DNA from: JABWAM01 sp964653025
GTDB lineage: Bacteria; Verrucomicrobiota; Verrucomicrobiia; JABWAM01
Assembly (NCBI GenBank): GCA_964653025.1
Contig: CAZZBZ010000002.1
Span: forward strand, 50,805-114,804
Length of the DNA stretch: 64,000 bases
Direction of reading: 5' to 3'
The notes beneath the pieces were generated by a model, which was not told where the DNA came from, did not search any database, and saw only the letters and a list, made by a program, of their open reading frames with translations. A program made the translations under genes and the position numbers. Of the stretch, positions 25,887 through 36,900 are shown one piece after another. Numbering within the stretch: the first letter of the stretch is position 1; every line of letters begins with the position of its first letter.

Positions 25887-28046
25887 TTGGAACAGACGAC
25901 GGATCGCATCCGCACCATCCTTCGTGGGCCCCAGGCGGAGATTGAACGATGCTACCGCTGCGCGCCCGACAATCCACTGCTGCACATTTCCCTGATCGTC
26001 CGGGGGAGGAACGCCGTGGCCGACCTGCGCGAGCCGCGCTTTCCGTACGTGAAATTTGCGGAGGACTTCCTGAGTGTGATCGAAGGCGACGAGCGCGACC
26101 TGTTCTTTGACGGAGCGGAATTGGGACAGGGACGCGAGCTTCCTTGTTGGCGCGTGTTCTTCCGTCCCGGTCATCGGGATGGCGTGCTGCTGGCGACGCG
26201 GTCGAAACGGATGATGAGCCACATCCAGATCTGGCCGCGCATCGAAAAGGCTCTTGAATGCCGTCCACATGTGATGTGCAACTACACCAGCGATTACAAC
26301 CTGTTCAATCGTCCCCTGCCAATCGCCCCAGGTACGCGGTACGAGATGGAGTTTGAAATCGGGCCGTGGCGTGCGACCAAGCACGAGCAGTTGCTCGACG
26401 CGGCGAAGCTGCGCGAACCGGTCCAATTGCGCAAGCCGTCACGCCCGCGCAAACGGGGCGTCGTGGCATTGCACGGAAAGGTGTTCGCCGCAGTGGACCT
26501 CGCTCCGAAGCGAGCCATCGCGCAGGGTCACACTCCGGACAAATGGATGGTCACCGACGAAGCCAGTTCGCGCCACGACCGGGTGTTGTTCGCCAATGGC
26601 GGATGCCGTCCGCCACTGTTGTCCGTCGCTCCAAAACTTAAGGGTCTGCATCACATCCATGTCGGCATCGGCACTGGTTGCCGCGCGTTCGTTAAACTCA
26701 GCAAGGAGACATTCCCGCGCTACCGCTTCGTGGGCGGCAACAGCGATTTCTTCCTGCCGTTTGAGCTTCACCTCGGCAGCCGACACAAGCCCGGCGAAGT
26801 GGATTGCGGCGTCGCGGACATGTCCGGTCAAACCGTGACTTTCGGCGTGCCGCATACGCAGCAGATCGCCTCCATGCTCGACTACATCCGCTTCGAACCA
26901 CTAACCGACGCGCAGGCCAAGGCTCATCGCGCCCGCAGCGCCCGGAAGACCGCCATCCCTTTGACCGGCTTTGCCGACACGTACGACATCGGTTACTTCT
27001 GGGGCGATGCGGTCGATCCGAACACATTGCCCTACCGCGCCAACCTCTGGGCGCACGCCCAAGCCGGCTTCGACCGCGTCTTCTGGCGGATCGACGGAGA
27101 GGCTACTGATTTCCCCACCAAGACCGGCACGCTGCGTCCGATCTCCTGTTGGGCGCACAATGCCTACGAGCCGCACGCCAAGGCTTACAGCCTGATGCTG
27201 CACCGTCACGACCTGTTGCGCGCCGCCGTGGACACGGGACGCGAGCACGGGGTGGACGTGTGGGGTTGGATGCGGTTCAATTCCTATTTCTCCGGCGTCC
27301 GAAGCGAGTTCTACCATCGCCATCCGGAATTCAGGGATCACAGCGAGAGCGGCCACCTGCTCGACTTCCGTTTGAGCCTGGTATTCGAGGAGGTGCGCCG
27401 ACACAAGATCAATATTCTCGTCGAAGCAGCCGAGTACGGGTTGACGGGCTTGAGCCTGGGTTTCCTGCGCCATCCGCCGATTCTCTGCTATCACCCGGTG
27501 TTGGTTGAGAGCTACCGGCAGAAGCATGGCGTCGAGCCGCCGCGCGATCTGACGGCCGACTTTTTTCAGCATCTGACCACGTTGCCCGAGTCCACGCCGG
27601 AACATGAGCGCTGGTATCGTCATCGTGCCGAGCATGTCACCCGGTTTGGCCGGGAACTCCGCGCCGCGCTTGCGGCCAGGGGACTGCGCCACGTGAAGGT
27701 AAGCATCTGGGTTCGGCCGCAGCACTGTCTGTTCGACGGCGTTGACATCGAAGCATGGCTGGATGAGAAACTCTGCGACGAAGTGGTGGCAGGCCCGTAT
27801 GCCGGCGACATGAAACTGCTTATCCCCAAGCCCCAGTGGAAGCAGCGCGTGCAGTCCTGCGTGCCGTTGATCGGCGGCATCAACGTCGCCTCCCTGGCGT
27901 TCAAAACGTCAGCAACGATCGCCAAAACCGAATGCGACCGTTTCATCCGCGAAGGCTACGACGGCATCTGCACCTACGAGTCCAACGATGCGGTTGTCAT
28001 GCCCGAGATGATCGAATTGTATCAGAGCCTGAGGCTCACAAGATGA
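25887..28046 (+). CDS. Probable TIM-barrel glycoside hydrolase-like protein (GHL10/DUF187-like), missing its N-terminus
   Basis: 719 residues if translation restarts at TTG 25887, ten bases after the TAA that splits it from its N-terminal fragment. The first 330 residues look like a beta-rich accessory domain. From about 365 (TGFADTYDIGYFWGDAV) a TIM-barrel-like region begins, with GREHGVDVWGWMRFNSY, EAAEYGLTGLSLGFLRHPPI and REGYDGICTYESNDAV. This layout recalls GHL-type hydrolases, but I cannot name catalytic residues with confidence. No signal peptide is visible on this part. The rhamnosidase-like gene follows with an ATGA overlap. Confidence 0.6.
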   Translation: MEQTTDRIRTILRGPQAEIERCYRCAPDNPLLHISLIVRGRNAVADLREPRFPYVKFAEDFLSVIEGDERDLFFDGAELGQGRELPCWRVFFRPGHRDGVLLATRSKRMMSHIQIWPRIEKALECRPHVMCNYTSDYNLFNRPLPIAPGTRYEMEFEIGPWRATKHEQLLDAAKLREPVQLRKPSRPRKRGVVALHGKVFAAVDLAPKRAIAQGHTPDKWMVTDEASSRHDRVLFANGGCRPPLLSVAPKLKGLHHIHVGIGTGCRAFVKLSKETFPRYRFVGGNSDFFLPFELHLGSRHKPGEVDCGVADMSGQTVTFGVPHTQQIASMLDYIRFEPLTDAQAKAHRARSARKTAIPLTGFADTYDIGYFWGDAVDPNTLPYRANLWAHAQAGFDRVFWRIDGEATDFPTKTGTLRPISCWAHNAYEPHAKAYSLMLHRHDLLRAAVDTGREHGVDVWGWMRFNSYFSGVRSEFYHRHPEFRDHSESGHLLDFRLSLVFEEVRRHKINILVEAAEYGLTGLSLGFLRHPPILCYHPVLVESYRQKHGVEPPRDLTADFFQHLTTLPESTPEHERWYRHRAEHVTRFGRELRAALAARGLRHVKVSIWVRPQHCLFDGVDIEAWLDEKLCDEVVAGPYAGDMKLLIPKPQWKQRVQSCVPLIGGINVASLAFKTSATIAKTECDRFIREGYDGICTYESNDAVVMPEMIELYQSLRLTR

Positions 28047-30808
28047 CCAGGGAGAAAGCAGATCTTCCACCCTCGGCCGAACTGTTCCACAAAGCCAGTT
28101 GGATTTGGGATGACGGCGATCCGTTCAGCTACCATCGGTACCTTCGAGCACGGAAAGCGTTCCGGTTGGCCGGGGGAGAAATGGGCAAGATCGCGAAAGG
28201 AGCCGAGGCTTGTCTCGTCCTGACTGCAGACGCGATGTATCAGGCGTTTGTGAATGGCCAGGTGGTCGGCCATGGTCCGGCGAAGTCCGCGGAAGGCAGA
28301 CGCTCCGTGGACTCGTACGACATCGCGCGTCTGTTGCGGGTGGGAGACAACGAGCTTGATGTGTTGGTCTTGAGCCTGGGGGTTGGTACATACACGTATT
28401 GCATCGGGAAGGCCGGTCTCATCTTTGAAATTCGCGTCGCGGACCGGACTTATGCGAGTGACAGCTCGACGCTGGTCCAGCAGGAACAACAGCGTCAGCG
28501 AAGGACTGCACGCCGGTGGTATCTCCCATGTCTGGAAGATGTGGACGCGACCGCGCAACAGGACTCCGGCTGGCGACACGCCGCCGTCGTGCGCCGTGGG
28601 GTCCAACTCTACGCGCGGCGAGCTCCCCTCCCGGCTCGTGAACCGCTCTTTCCCAGGGCGATCGTTGCCGCAGACCGGGTCAAGCTTCCCAATTTCAGCG
28701 TCAGCCTGCGCGCGCGGCCCTATTTGACCGAGGGGGCTGAGCAGAAGAAAAGTAATCGTGATGCCAAGCCTGCGTTCATCGTGACGGACGTGGTCTCCCC
28801 GATCGCACAGGAACTTCGTCTGACTCCGACGCTTGGCAATGTCGGTTGGTTCATCGAGGGCAGAAAATTCGTTGATGGGTCCGGCTGGTCGTTGTGGGAT
28901 ACGGCTCGCGCCCGGTCTCGGATTCGACTCAAGAAAGGATCGAATCGCCTGGTCGGCCTGCTTTATCCAACCGGATTCGAGGATCTCAGCATCGCCGGAC
29001 ACACGCGGCGACCCGTGAAATGCAAGAACCCATTCGGCAAGGGTTGCTTTCAAGTCATCCCGGCGGAATCACTCCCACCGCGCACGCAAGAACATCTCGA
29101 TCCCGTGGATTGGTCCGCGTTGCGAGATCGAATGCCCCGGATGGATCCTGCCCACACAATGATCGAAGGCAACGCCCACGATCTGGCCGTCGGGGCTGAG
29201 TTCCAGACAGGAAGCGACGCGGCTCTCTCCCGGTTGCTGGCAAAGTCCGCTTCCGCTCCGCTGGAGTTGCCGGCAGCGAGCCACGACCATGCCGTTCGAG
29301 TCATCGTTGACCTCGGCGTCGTGCGCAATGGATGGTTGGCGTTCGAGGCGAACGGGCGTCGAGGCAACCGTCTGATCTTTTCGTTTGCCGAAGCGATCGA
29401 GACCGGTCCGCCACTCCGTGTCCAATGGCCGTCGGGCTGCAACAATGCGTTGACGTATCGTCTTCGGGACGGCCATCAAACATTTGAGAGCTTCCTGCCC
29501 TACGGCGTGCGATATATCGCGATTCATCACACGGGCAAACATCCCGTGCAGCTCGCCAATCTGCGTATCCTCACGGCGAACTGTGGCAGCCGCCCGATTG
29601 GATTTCTGAACAGCTCGGACGGACTCTTGAACCGGGTCTATCAGATCGCAACTCAGGCCGTGATCGCGGCTACGGACGACACGCTGACTGATTGCCCGAC
29701 GTTTGAACAAGCGAACTACAATTTCGACAACCGCACCGCTGCCATCGGCGACGCGTTCACCTGTGCCAACCATGCCGTCACGCGCAACAGCATCACGGTA
29801 TTCGCGGAAGACCCGCGCTTCCGCGGGCTGGTTCGCTGTGCGTACCCCAGCTCGTGGGAGAAGACGATTCCGCTCTGGTCGTTCCACTGGATTCTTTGGT
29901 GCAAGGACTATTACGAATTTACGGGAGATACCGGCTTTGTGCGGCGCATGATGCCGCGTATCGCGGCGGGCATCGAGGAAGGACTGCAACGCATCGGTAG
30001 CAGGGATTTGCTTGAGTGGGCTGGCGTCTGGCATTTCGTAGAATGGGGGCGCGGCCGGGATGACGACCACGAGATCAACACCGCCGAACAGGCAGGTTTC
30101 GTTGCCGCGCTCAACGCAGCAGAATCTCTGGTGCGCGTGATGGGAGGACGGCATGCAGTCCGCCTGCCTGCCTGGCGGTTGGTCCGTTTGAAACTGATTC
30201 ACGCGGCGAATCGTCTCCTCTGGGATCCGGCTCGTCGAGCGTACGCCGACAGCTTGCACGCAGACGGCTCGCTTTCGCCGGTGTCGAGCCAGGCCACGAA
30301 TGCGATGGCTGTCATTTGCGGCGTTGCAGACAAGCAACAAGCCCGTTCGATCGTGACACGAATTCTTCAGGACGATCCGGGTCTGCTGCGGTGTGGTAGT
30401 CCGTACGGATTGTACTACGTTCTGGAGGTGCTCGATCAGTTCGGGGAGGTTGAACGCATCTTCGAGATCATTCGACATCGGTGGGGAGACATGGTTCGCG
30501 CCGGCGATACGACGACATGGGAAACCTTTGCGGAGTATGGTCACGGAGGCTTCCCCACCCGCAGCCGCTGTCATCCATTCTCGGCTTACGTGGTGAAGTA
30601 TCTTGTAAAATACCTGCTGGGGCTCGAACCTCTTCGCCCGGGATTTGCCACCTTTCGAGTCTGTCCACAACCTCCGCGCTCGGTTGCCTCTTGCGAAGGG
30701 GCAGTGCCTACGCCGGCAGGTCTCATCCGAATCGGCTGGCAACGAACCGGCAGGACTTTCCGAGTGAATGTCGAACACCCTCCTCAGCTAAAGCACCTGA
30801 AGCAATGA
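28043..30808 (+). CDS. Alpha-L-rhamnosidase-like protein (GH78)
   Basis: Would release terminal L-rhamnose from glycans. The 921-residue protein starts at ATG 28043 in an ATGA overlap with the previous gene. N-terminal beta domains include KASWIWDD and the jelly-roll type AMYQAFVNGQVVGHGPAKSA (about 70-90). An (alpha/alpha)6 barrel covers roughly 540-830, starting DDTLTDCPTFEQANYNFD, where GH78 enzymes usually have DCPQRDER. The C-terminal beta domain contains WETFAEYGHGGFPTRSRCHPFSA. No signal peptide is seen. The altered catalytic-loop motif makes exact specificity uncertain. Confidence 0.8.
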   Translation: MTREKADLPPSAELFHKASWIWDDGDPFSYHRYLRARKAFRLAGGEMGKIAKGAEACLVLTADAMYQAFVNGQVVGHGPAKSAEGRRSVDSYDIARLLRVGDNELDVLVLSLGVGTYTYCIGKAGLIFEIRVADRTYASDSSTLVQQEQQRQRRTARRWYLPCLEDVDATAQQDSGWRHAAVVRRGVQLYARRAPLPAREPLFPRAIVAADRVKLPNFSVSLRARPYLTEGAEQKKSNRDAKPAFIVTDVVSPIAQELRLTPTLGNVGWFIEGRKFVDGSGWSLWDTARARSRIRLKKGSNRLVGLLYPTGFEDLSIAGHTRRPVKCKNPFGKGCFQVIPAESLPPRTQEHLDPVDWSALRDRMPRMDPAHTMIEGNAHDLAVGAEFQTGSDAALSRLLAKSASAPLELPAASHDHAVRVIVDLGVVRNGWLAFEANGRRGNRLIFSFAEAIETGPPLRVQWPSGCNNALTYRLRDGHQTFESFLPYGVRYIAIHHTGKHPVQLANLRILTANCGSRPIGFLNSSDGLLNRVYQIATQAVIAATDDTLTDCPTFEQANYNFDNRTAAIGDAFTCANHAVTRNSITVFAEDPRFRGLVRCAYPSSWEKTIPLWSFHWILWCKDYYEFTGDTGFVRRMMPRIAAGIEEGLQRIGSRDLLEWAGVWHFVEWGRGRDDDHEINTAEQAGFVAALNAAESLVRVMGGRHAVRLPAWRLVRLKLIHAANRLLWDPARRAYADSLHADGSLSPVSSQATNAMAVICGVADKQQARSIVTRILQDDPGLLRCGSPYGLYYVLEVLDQFGEVERIFEIIRHRWGDMVRAGDTTTWETFAEYGHGGFPTRSRCHPFSAYVVKYLVKYLLGLEPLRPGFATFRVCPQPPRSVASCEGAVPTPAGLIRIGWQRTGRTFRVNVEHPPQLKHLKQ

Positions 30809-33800
30809 TCTACAAATCAAGTAATCCCCTGACAACACATTTGCTGATCGCCACAGTTGTCGTTGCCCTGTTGTTCTCCCCGACATCAAGTGCCCTGAGT
30901 GCCGGCGAGACCGCGACGATCGTTCACGTGTCCGCAAAGGGCGACGATGGCAATCCGGGCACGGCGGAGAAACCCGTGGCGACCGTGCAGCACGCCGTCC
31001 AGTTGGTGGATAAAGCGGGCGGAACCGGTGAGGTGGTGATTCACGGTGGACGCTACTACACCCGTGTTGACCTCCAGAATCCGAAGATGCCCGAGGGACA
31101 ACCGGTGCCGCCGCTGGTGATCCGCGCTGCCGCCGGCGAGGAAGTCTTTTTCGACGGCAGCATCCCCCTCACCGGCGCCACGCCGCTACCGGACAGCCCG
31201 GGCGTGTACACGGTGGAGGGGCAATTCCCGCTCGGCACGCCGCCGAGCATCTGGGAACCGGCCACGCGCACGCGTTACCTCGTGGTCGCCGACCTCGCCG
31301 CAGTCCGTCAATTCAACGCCACGTGCACATTGAGCGATCCCAAGACCTGCGCGTTCCGCACCAGCGACGGCGGGCCGCCTGGCGCGAACAAGGCGCTGCG
31401 GAGCTCCCATCTCTTCGGCATTTTTATCCAGCGCAACAATGTGACGGTGCGCGGGATTCATTTTGAGAACTATCTCGGATGGTCGTACGCGTGCGGCGTC
31501 TGCAACCAGTCGGCGAAGAACGTCACCATCGAGTCCTGCACCGCGGCGAACTGCGTGCGCGGCTTCATCGTGGGCCCGGGCGGGGCGGAGGATACGACCT
31601 TTCGCGACTGCGAGGCGCACGACGTGGGCGGCGGTCTGTACTCGAACGGAAAGAACACCATCGTCGAGCGTTGCCGCTTCACCAAGGTGCGCGATGGGTT
31701 TGAGATTGACCAGGGCAATGCCCAGGACGACGCAGGCATCCAGCTTTACAGCCCCGCCAGCGCCGGGGCGGTGCGGTTCAACTTCGTGCGCGGGTTTCAT
31801 CACGGGATCTTCGTGAAGGCGGGCGGCGCAACCTACTTCGTCGAACACAACACCCTCGTGGACGTCGCGGACGGCTTGTTCAACAACACCTGGGCCAGCG
31901 GCGATCCGTCGCAGTTCTGCCGAAACGTCATCGTGGATGCCCAGGCGGCGCTGCTGTATCCGCCCGCGAAGGGGTTTCCGAAAGGAGCGGCGTTCGACCA
32001 CAACCTTGCCTGGAGCGAAACGCATCGCACCAGCCTGGAACAAAACCTCGCCGAGGTGCGTCGCGCGGGAAGCGGCGCGAACAACCAGCACGCCGATCCA
32101 AAGTGTGCCGACGCGGAACACGGCGACTATCGCCTGCTTACCAACAGCCCCGCCATCGCGCTCGGGCAGAACGGCGTGCCCGCGGGCGCATTCGGTGTCG
32201 TGCCGGCCGATTACGTGTGTGCCAACCCGCCCACGCTGCGTGTCCAGACACGGCCGCCCATCACTCCCGGCGGTGCGTACGGCAAACTCTTTTTCGACCG
32301 CGATCCGTGGATCGGCGGCGGACGCGAATTCGTGAAGGAACTTTCGGCCAACACAGAGGCAACGGCATTGCTCACACCGAACCGCGATCTCACGCTCACG
32401 CTCACCGCACGGCATCCCACCTCCGCCATCGTCAAGGTGAAGACGCAGGTGGACGACCAACCCGCGGTCGAGGCCGGGTTCAAGCCCGAGATCACGGTGC
32501 AGTTACCCGACACTGACGGCTTGTATCGGGTCAAGGTCAGCGCGCAGAATGCCGCGGGCCAATGGTCCGAGCCGGTGACCTTGCCCATTGCGCTGGCGCG
32601 CGCCGCTCCGCGCCTCGTCTCCGCGCCGCGCGTGAGTACCAGCCGATACGGGGCGATTGTCGTCTTCGAAACCGACCGTCCGGCAGTGGCGCGCGCGCTT
32701 GCCTCCGACGCCGGGACGCCGTTGCCCGCGCCCGATTCGAACCGGGTCGTCGAGCGCCAGTACGATTCCAATGCCGGGGGCATGCACACCCGCGAATGGA
32801 CCGTTCCTTCCCTTCGGCACGCCGTGGCCATTGCCGAGCCCGGCATGAAGCCCGGCGCGACGTATTCGTATCGCATCGAGGTGGCCGACCCAATCGGCAA
32901 CAAGACCGTGGGCGGCGAAGGGAAATTCACCACCGAAGGTCGCGCGCGCGTCCTCCACGTGGCGATGAACGGGGCGGATGCCGAAGACGGGGGCAGCGTG
33001 AAGAAGCCGTGGAAAACGTTGCAGTTCGCGCTGGATCGGGCGCTTCCCGGCGACACGGTTCGCATCGCGCCCGGACTGTACCACGACAGCGCGAGGCTCT
33101 TTCGCGGAGGCCGGCCCGCTGCGCCGATCACCATCGAAGCCGCCGATCCGAATACGGTGACGCTCGACGGCCTGAAGCGCGTGCCGCATTTGATTCAACT
33201 GCTCGACGCGCCGCACGTGGTCATTCGCAACCTCAACGTTCGTTGGTTCACCAGCAGCGGGATTCACATTGACCGCTCGCCGTATGCCCGGATCGAGCGC
33301 TGCCGGTTCATCAATCAGGCGTGGGACAACAATTTCTGCACCGGCTCCGGCGTCGCGGCGTACCACTCGCCCCACGGTACATTCACCCACAACATTGCCG
33401 CGCGGATGGAGGTCGGGATTTACCTCCAGCGTTCGCCCGAAGCGAGCGTCACCCACAACTCGACCACCGACATGATGTACGGCGGGCTCGGCGTAATCTA
33501 TTCGTGCCGGAACACCGTGGTGAAGAACAACGCCTTCTGTTTCACCGGCAACGACTCTGTTTACATCCTCGAAGACAACGCCGCCGACTTCCGTTCGATG
33601 CAGATGGATTACAACAACCATGCCTGCAACGTCGCCGCCATTCCCAGGAAGATGCCGTTGAAACCGTTTCTGCGGGACGGCAGCAAGGCGATCATCCAGG
33701 CCACCGTCCAGGGCTACGAAAGCTCCGTGAAGCTGACGTTCGAGGATCGTCTCCTGACGATGGAGGATTGGCGGAAGTTCTCCGGCAAAGATGAGCACAG

Positions 33801-33933
33801 CATCTTTGCCGATCCGAACTGGATCAACCCCATCGCGGGCCGCTGGGACGTCGAGAAAGACAGCCCGAACATCGGCGCGGGCGAAAACGGCGCGACGATC
33901 GGAGCGATTGGATACGTGGGGGATTTGAAGTAG
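30805..33933 (+). CDS. Exported right-handed parallel beta-helix protein with two helix domains
   Basis: A 1042-residue protein from ATG 30805 (ATGA overlap with the rhamnosidase gene). A signal peptide lies at about 1-33. The first beta-helix domain (about 38-470) begins VHVSAKGDDGNPGTAEKPVATVQHA, a DUF1565-like start. A middle region (about 510-710) has Ig/fibronectin-like features. A second helix domain opens with VLHVAMNGADAEDGGSVKKPWKTLQFA at about 715. Such folds are typical of polysaccharide lyases, epimerases and polygalacturonases. No catalytic residues can be assigned, so the activity is open. It belongs to the run of carbohydrate genes. Confidence 0.8.
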   Translation: MIYKSSNPLTTHLLIATVVVALLFSPTSSALSAGETATIVHVSAKGDDGNPGTAEKPVATVQHAVQLVDKAGGTGEVVIHGGRYYTRVDLQNPKMPEGQPVPPLVIRAAAGEEVFFDGSIPLTGATPLPDSPGVYTVEGQFPLGTPPSIWEPATRTRYLVVADLAAVRQFNATCTLSDPKTCAFRTSDGGPPGANKALRSSHLFGIFIQRNNVTVRGIHFENYLGWSYACGVCNQSAKNVTIESCTAANCVRGFIVGPGGAEDTTFRDCEAHDVGGGLYSNGKNTIVERCRFTKVRDGFEIDQGNAQDDAGIQLYSPASAGAVRFNFVRGFHHGIFVKAGGATYFVEHNTLVDVADGLFNNTWASGDPSQFCRNVIVDAQAALLYPPAKGFPKGAAFDHNLAWSETHRTSLEQNLAEVRRAGSGANNQHADPKCADAEHGDYRLLTNSPAIALGQNGVPAGAFGVVPADYVCANPPTLRVQTRPPITPGGAYGKLFFDRDPWIGGGREFVKELSANTEATALLTPNRDLTLTLTARHPTSAIVKVKTQVDDQPAVEAGFKPEITVQLPDTDGLYRVKVSAQNAAGQWSEPVTLPIALARAAPRLVSAPRVSTSRYGAIVVFETDRPAVARALASDAGTPLPAPDSNRVVERQYDSNAGGMHTREWTVPSLRHAVAIAEPGMKPGATYSYRIEVADPIGNKTVGGEGKFTTEGRARVLHVAMNGADAEDGGSVKKPWKTLQFALDRALPGDTVRIAPGLYHDSARLFRGGRPAAPITIEAADPNTVTLDGLKRVPHLIQLLDAPHVVIRNLNVRWFTSSGIHIDRSPYARIERCRFINQAWDNNFCTGSGVAAYHSPHGTFTHNIAARMEVGIYLQRSPEASVTHNSTTDMMYGGLGVIYSCRNTVVKNNAFCFTGNDSVYILEDNAADFRSMQMDYNNHACNVAAIPRKMPLKPFLRDGSKAIIQATVQGYESSVKLTFEDRLLTMEDWRKFSGKDEHSIFADPNWINPIAGRWDVEKDSPNIGAGENGATIGAIGYVGDLK

Positions 33934-33934
33934 T

Positions 33935-36900
33935 ATGCCCCGCATGCTCTTGAGTGTCGCGATCCGTGCAGGGATTGCTCTGCTCATCGCCGGATTCGAC
34001 GTCGGCGCACAAATAGCATCGTTGAGCACGAACTCGTCATCACCGGTGCGTATGGCTTACGATTGCCGGCGCGCCACCACGCCGCCAACCATTGATGGCG
34101 ATTTATCTGACGCGTGCTGGTCCGGCGCGCCGTGGGCGCTCATTGGCCAGTCCCAGGCGCGAGCAAAGCTCCTCTGGGACGATGTATTCTTGTATTTCGC
34201 CGCCGAGATCACCGATGCCACGCCGCGCCGCGTCCACAAGGATCGCGACACGAACGTGTGGGAGGACGACTGCTTTGAGATCTACCTGAGTCCCGACCCG
34301 CGGAGCGGCGCCTGTTACGAGTTGGACTTCAACTCCGCCGGCGCGATCTTCGACGCGCTCCGCTTTCCCCGCCTGCTCCCCGGGTGGACCGCCCCCAGCC
34401 TGGAGGCGCGCACGCGGCCCCGCGAGGGAGGCTGGACCATCGAAGGCCGGGTGCGCCTCGATGAATTCGTCGGCGCGAACCATCTCCCGCCGCATCACGA
34501 CGGTCGCTGGGGAATGAACCTGTATTGCCTCGACGCGCCCGCGCAAGGAGGAACACCGGCGGAACACGCCTGGAACCCGACCGCAGCGTTCGAAGACACC
34601 CGCCGCTTCGGGGTGTTGCGATTCGTGGATGACGAGGGCCACGCGACGGATCGACGCTCGGCAGAACTGGCGCGGTTCCTCCTGGAGACGAACCGCCTGG
34701 AAAGCGCGACCCCGGTGATCGGCCCGAACACCGTCGTCTCCAGCCCGGCCCTCGGTGCGTATCCGCGACAGGAAAAGGGGTGGATCGCCGCGGGCGGGTT
34801 CGGCCGCTTCACGCCGGTTCAGGCCGGGCCGGGCACGCTTCCTTGCTGGCGGGCCCGTCCCAACCGCGGCGATGATCCCACGCGGGTGGAAGCGGTCGTC
34901 GAACGCGACAGCGTGCTGGCCGTTCTCGGCCGGATGGCGCCGGAGCACGTGGCGTTGATCGAGCAGGGTTCGGCGGACGGCGTGTGGCTGAGCGTCCGGG
35001 TGGGCGAACAAGCGAGCCGGCTTCACCTTCGGCGCCCCGATTGGCGCGCGATCACCCTGCCGGTGAAAAGGGGCGACCGGGTGCGGCTGGTGGTGGACGC
35101 CGGCCCGGCTCGTAATCTGACCGGCGACAGCGTCCAGCTCTCGGCGCTCCTCCTCCCGCCTCACGCGGCCGACCCCGGTCTTCCCGACGGCTGGCGGGCG
35201 TTCGGCGAACCATGGATGACGCGCCCGGATCCCATGGGCAAGCGCGCGGCCATCCGCGTCACGGCCACGGACCATTTCACGGGGGCGCGGCATGAGATTC
35301 CCGTCACGCCCGGCGCGACGCTCTACAGGGTCACCGGCCAGGTCCGTGGCGAACTGACGGGCACGACGCGCGCCCACGTCGGCATTGACTACCTCGACAA
35401 GGACGGCAAATTCATCCGTCAGGCCACGACGCGATACGCGCTGCAGGACCACCTCCGATGGGGGTTGCACAACTTGGGCGGCAAGTCCGACTGGGCGCGC
35501 TTCGTCGCCTACGCCTACGACGTGCCGCCCGAGGCGGCGACGCTCTCGCTCTGGCTCGGCGTCAACGCTTGGGAAGCGCCCGACGCGGACGGGAGGGCTT
35601 GGTTCGCCGAGATCGAGGTCGAGGCCGTGCCGCGGGACGAGCGATTCCTCCTCGGTTTCCCGCCGTTGACGTGGAAGCCGGACAAGCCCGCTCCATCCCG
35701 CAAACGCGGTTACGCCCTCTCCTGCACCCCCATCGCGGCGTACCAGCTTCCGACCATGCCGCCGCCGGAGGCGAAGGACGCGCGCGCCCTGGAGACGATC
35801 TCCTGGCCCGGCGCCATCGAGGCGGTGTCGTTCACGATCCACGCGTTCGAGGACCTGGGCGAAGTGCGCGTCGAGGTGTCCGATCTCAAGGCCGGCGGCA
35901 AGGCGACGATCCCGGCTTCCCGGATTGATGTGCGCAAGGTCTGTTACCTCGACCGGAAGCGCGACCTGATGATGGGCCATGAGTACCTGCTTTCGCCCAA
36001 CCACCTCGAGCCGTTCGAGAAGCTCGCCGTCGCGCCGAACCAGTCGCAGCAATGCTGGCTCACCATCCGCGTGCCCGCCGACGCGGGGGCGGGACGATAT
36101 CAGGGCGCCGTCCGCGTCGTGCCGCGGCGCGGCGATGTGAAGACGATGAAGCTCGCGGTGGACGTTCTGCCCATCCGACCGCGGACGCGCCCCGGGTTGC
36201 TGCTCGGCATGTACAGCTACTACATGAAGAACGAGACGCCCGCCCAGTTGCGCGCGATGCTCGAAGACATGCGGGCGCACGGGATGACCACCACGTTCCA
36301 TTTCAACGGTGGCATCAGGATCCCGATCGAGCCCGATCCCGACGGACGGGCCGTGATCCGCTGGGACCAGCCCAACCAGTTGCGCGATTTGTTCGACGGC
36401 TATCGCGACGCCGGGTTCACGGAGCCGCTGCTGCTCCTCGCGCCCGATGCCATCTTCGAGGCGGCGAAGAAATTCGGCGGGGAAAAGCGCTTTGCCGCAG
36501 TCTATCGCGACCTGTTTGAGCAGGTTCGGACCGAGGGCGCGACACGCAGGTGGCCTGCCTTCGTGGTCGCGCCGTACGACGAAGGGTATCCCTACCCGAT
36601 TGCCGACGTGCGATTCGAGCGCACTCGCGTGTGTGCCCCCGCCTTGCGCGCGGCGGGGATTCCGATCGCGCTGCACGCACTCAATCATCCGACCGAGCGC
36701 GCGTTTCGTTTCGCGCGGGAGTTTGAAAACTGGACCGACGTGAACCTGCTGACGTTCTGCCATTCGCCCGTTGCCGTGGGCCCGACCTATCGCGGCTACG
36801 AATCCTGGGCGCAATACCGGGACGCGATGCGCAACCAGGGTCAGCGCGTGCTCTTCTACAACCCGGACACCACGGGAGTGCATCCCGAGGCGATGCGTTT

